This document shows, in pieces, positions 13,667 to 15,498 of a stretch of 15,498 nucleotides of DNA; the stretch's first letter is position 1, and each line of letters begins with the position of its first letter. Below the pieces are notes generated by a model that saw only the letters and a program-made list of their open reading frames with translations, ran no database searches and had not been told where the DNA came from. The stretch comes from DATKMG01 sp035541995 (GTDB lineage: Bacteria; Acidobacteriota; Terriglobia; Versatilivoradales; Versatilivoraceae), in NCBI GenBank assembly GCA_035541995.1, contig DATKMG010000659.1:1-15498 (forward strand), given 5' to 3'. The position numbers and the translations under genes were made by a program.

Positions 13667-15454
13667 ATGAGGCAACTCCTGATATTTGGGTTTTGTTTCA
13701 TGGGTGTGGCTGCCCCGGTAATTCCCGTCTTGGCACAGACACCGTTGCGCCAGTCAATTACGGTGACTGCCAGCACATACCCGATCCCTTTTGAGGACCT
13801 CTCGAGGACCGTGGCGGTCTTAACTTCGGAACAAATCGCCAGGCTGCCGGTCCGATCTGTGGTGGAGGTTCTACAATACATTTCCAGTGTAGACCTTCAT
13901 TCCCGTGCTCCATTTGGGGTTCAGGCAGACATCTCTGTTCGGGGTGGAGACTTTAGTCAAACGTTGATTCTCGTTGACGGGATGCGCTTGAATGACGCCC
14001 AGACTGGTCACCACAATGCCGATATTCCGGTGCTTCTTGAGGATGTCGAACGAATCGAAATTCTCTGCGGCCCCGGTTCCTCACTCTACGGGGCTGATGC
14101 GTTTGGCGGAACCGTAAACGTGGTGACAAAGAAAAAGAGCAAAGGAATTAAGGCCGGGGTGTCAGGGGGGCAGTATGGTTTCGTGGAATCGTTCGTTGAC
14201 GCTGGATTCGAAAAAGGAAACCTCAGTGAGTTATTCGGTGTCCAGTTCAATCGATCCTCCGGTTTTGCTTATGACCGGGACTTCCAAACATATGGCTTTA
14301 CATCTCGGACCAATTGGGGGGAGCGGTCTTCTCTGTTGCTTAGCCATCTGGCAAAAGACTTCGGCGCCATGGGCTTTTATGGAAACTCCCCTTCCCGAGA
14401 ATGGACGAACACCACGTTTCTTGGTTTTGAGCGCCAGTGGATTGTCAAACCCTCCTGGGATCTCACCAGCCAGACGTACTATCGGACACACGGTGACCAT
14501 TTCCTCTGGGACATCAACAATCCCGGCTTTTTCGAGAACTTCCATAGAACCCACAGTCCGGGCGTTCAGGTTCGTCTTCGCCATACCGTTTCAGAGGAAA
14601 CCCGATGGACCTTGGGGGTTGACGGGGGTGGTGACTGGATCAGGTCAAACAGCCTGGGTAACCATTCTCTTGGTCATGTCAGCTTTCTGGGGGAATTGCA
14701 GCGGAAATTAGGTAGCAAAGCCGTCCTGGCGCCGGGCATCCGTTTTGATACCTATTCGAATTTCGGGAACTCTCTGAACCCATCGATCAGTGGGAGTTGG
14801 TGGGTCTTGCCCACCATAAAAGTCCGTTCTTCGGCAGGACACGCCTTCCGTGTGCCAACCTTCACCGAACTGTATTACCACGACCCCAATAACCAGGCCA
14901 GTTCCAATCTGAAACCCGAGCAGGCATGGGGCTTAGAAGCCGGGGCGGACTGGCTATTTCGATCCAGTTGGATGGCAACGCTCTCTTGGTTTGCACGAGA
15001 TGAGAGGGATGCGATCGATTGGGTACGGGAGTCTCCCCAACAAGCGTGGCGTAGCACCAACTTGAGAAACGTGGATACTCGGGGTGTGGAATTGGGAATC
15101 CAGCATCTGATCCCTGCAGGAAGAATGGAGATACAATATACTTACCTGTCCACAGATGCCGGAGCGGTCCCCTTTCTATCCAAATATGTCCTGGATTATG
15201 CGCGCCATACTGTCATCGGCTTTGCTAGCCTATCGCTGCCCAAATCAATAAATTTCGGGCCGCGGGTCAGCTATAAGTTCCGCGTGGATGGCCGAGATTA
15301 TTGGGTTCTAGACTGCCGACTTGGCCGACGGTTCGGACGTTTTGAGGCCTACCTGGAAGGCTCCAACCTGACGAATTCCCGGTATCAGGAAATTCCAGGC
15401 GTTGATATGCCCGGGCGGTGGTTAAGGGCCGGCCTTAGCATGATGAGGTTTTGA
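13667..15454 (+). CDS. TonB-dependent outer-membrane receptor, BtuB-like
   Basis: This complete receptor of 595 residues matches the size of BtuB and small siderophore receptors. The signal peptide is residues 1-23 (VIPVLA|Q). A TonB-box-like segment, SITVTAS, is at 30-36. The plug domain (~38-155) has EQIARLPVRSVVEVLQYI, ISVRGGDFSQTLILVDGMRLND and PGSSLYGADAFGGTVNVVT. The rest is a 22-strand-type barrel with AFRVPTFTELYYHDPN and NLKPEQAWGLEAGADW, both typical of BtuB/catecholate receptors. The C-terminal strand ends in Phe (LRAGLSMMRF), as outer-membrane proteins usually do. Ligand could be cobalamin, a siderophore, heme or another chelate. No ABC transporter, cobalamin gene or riboswitch is nearby to decide it. 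The ATG is 2 bases after the glycosylase stop, with GGGG/TAGGA overlapping the end of that gene, so translation is probably coupled. Nothing identifiable follows in the last 44 bases. Confidence 0.94.
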   Translation: MRQLLIFGFCFMGVAAPVIPVLAQTPLRQSITVTASTYPIPFEDLSRTVAVLTSEQIARLPVRSVVEVLQYISSVDLHSRAPFGVQADISVRGGDFSQTLILVDGMRLNDAQTGHHNADIPVLLEDVERIEILCGPGSSLYGADAFGGTVNVVTKKKSKGIKAGVSGGQYGFVESFVDAGFEKGNLSELFGVQFNRSSGFAYDRDFQTYGFTSRTNWGERSSLLLSHLAKDFGAMGFYGNSPSREWTNTTFLGFERQWIVKPSWDLTSQTYYRTHGDHFLWDINNPGFFENFHRTHSPGVQVRLRHTVSEETRWTLGVDGGGDWIRSNSLGNHSLGHVSFLGELQRKLGSKAVLAPGIRFDTYSNFGNSLNPSISGSWWVLPTIKVRSSAGHAFRVPTFTELYYHDPNNQASSNLKPEQAWGLEAGADWLFRSSWMATLSWFARDERDAIDWVRESPQQAWRSTNLRNVDTRGVELGIQHLIPAGRMEIQYTYLSTDAGAVPFLSKYVLDYARHTVIGFASLSLPKSINFGPRVSYKFRVDGRDYWVLDCRLGRRFGRFEAYLEGSNLTNSRYQEIPGVDMPGRWLRAGLSMMRF

Positions 15455-15498
15455 ATATCGCCTGATTCATCTAAACCTCCTCGAGCTTTGTCCAATCT

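Overview
The window reads as an ordinary stretch of chromosome from a Gram-negative bacterium, most probably an acidobacterium. I infer the phylum from the company of gene families, not from any marker gene. Those families are a very large TonB-dependent receptor with an N-terminal carboxypeptidase-regulatory-like domain, a secreted protein built from 'LPGAA...NP' beta-sandwich repeats, and a two-part outer-membrane protein with a GHPIQG motif. There is also a two-copy small-domain protein with an LKALFFV...GN signature. I see no tRNA, rRNA, CRISPR array, transposase, integrase or phage gene. Coding density is high and no gene-free stretch exceeds about 250 bases.

Layout, left to right. (1) Positions 1-2561, minus strand: the first ~853 codons of a TonB-dependent receptor whose C-terminus lies beyond the left edge. 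It is read in one open frame with its own Shine-Dalgarno. (2) 2751-5567, plus strand, divergent from it: a secreted family 2 glycoside hydrolase with both catalytic glutamates. (3) 5799-6014: a 71-residue unknown protein with a strong ribosome binding site, closed by a good intrinsic terminator at 6045-6069. (4) 6247-7266: a Gfo/Idh/MocA family NAD(P)-dependent sugar-type oxidoreductase. (5) 7439-8893, minus: a signal-peptide protein fusing an uncharacterised GHPIQG domain to an outer-membrane beta-barrel. (6) 9076-11391, minus: a secreted 771-residue protein with an A-B-A-B repeat architecture and a separate conserved C-terminal domain. (7) 11477-12145, minus: a response-regulator receiver followed by a HisKA-like helical region whose histidine position is glutamine. 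(8) 12387-12926, plus, divergent from the regulator and preceded by a near-consensus sigma-70-type promoter: a two-copy small-domain protein. (9) 13008-13664: a DNA-3-methyladenine glycosylase of the AAG/MPG type with all active-site residues. (10) 13667-15454: a BtuB-like TonB-dependent receptor starting 2 bases after the glycosylase stop.

How the genes may work together. The receptor, the family 2 hydrolase and the oxidoreductase make sense as a small carbohydrate module: uptake across the outer membrane, cleavage of a glycoside, and oxidation of a released sugar. No SusD-like protein, inner-membrane transporter or dedicated regulator is visible. The receiver protein and the A-B-A-B secreted protein are co-oriented with an 85-base gap and could be one transcript. 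The two-copy protein, glycosylase and BtuB-like receptor are co-oriented and closely packed, probably one transcript from the promoter at 12302-12330.

I did not find a clearly new defence or mobile system. The items most worth a second look are the Gln-for-His receiver protein, the A-B-A-B secreted protein with its separate C-terminal domain, the 71-residue protein, and the DNA-repair/outer-membrane-receptor coupling.
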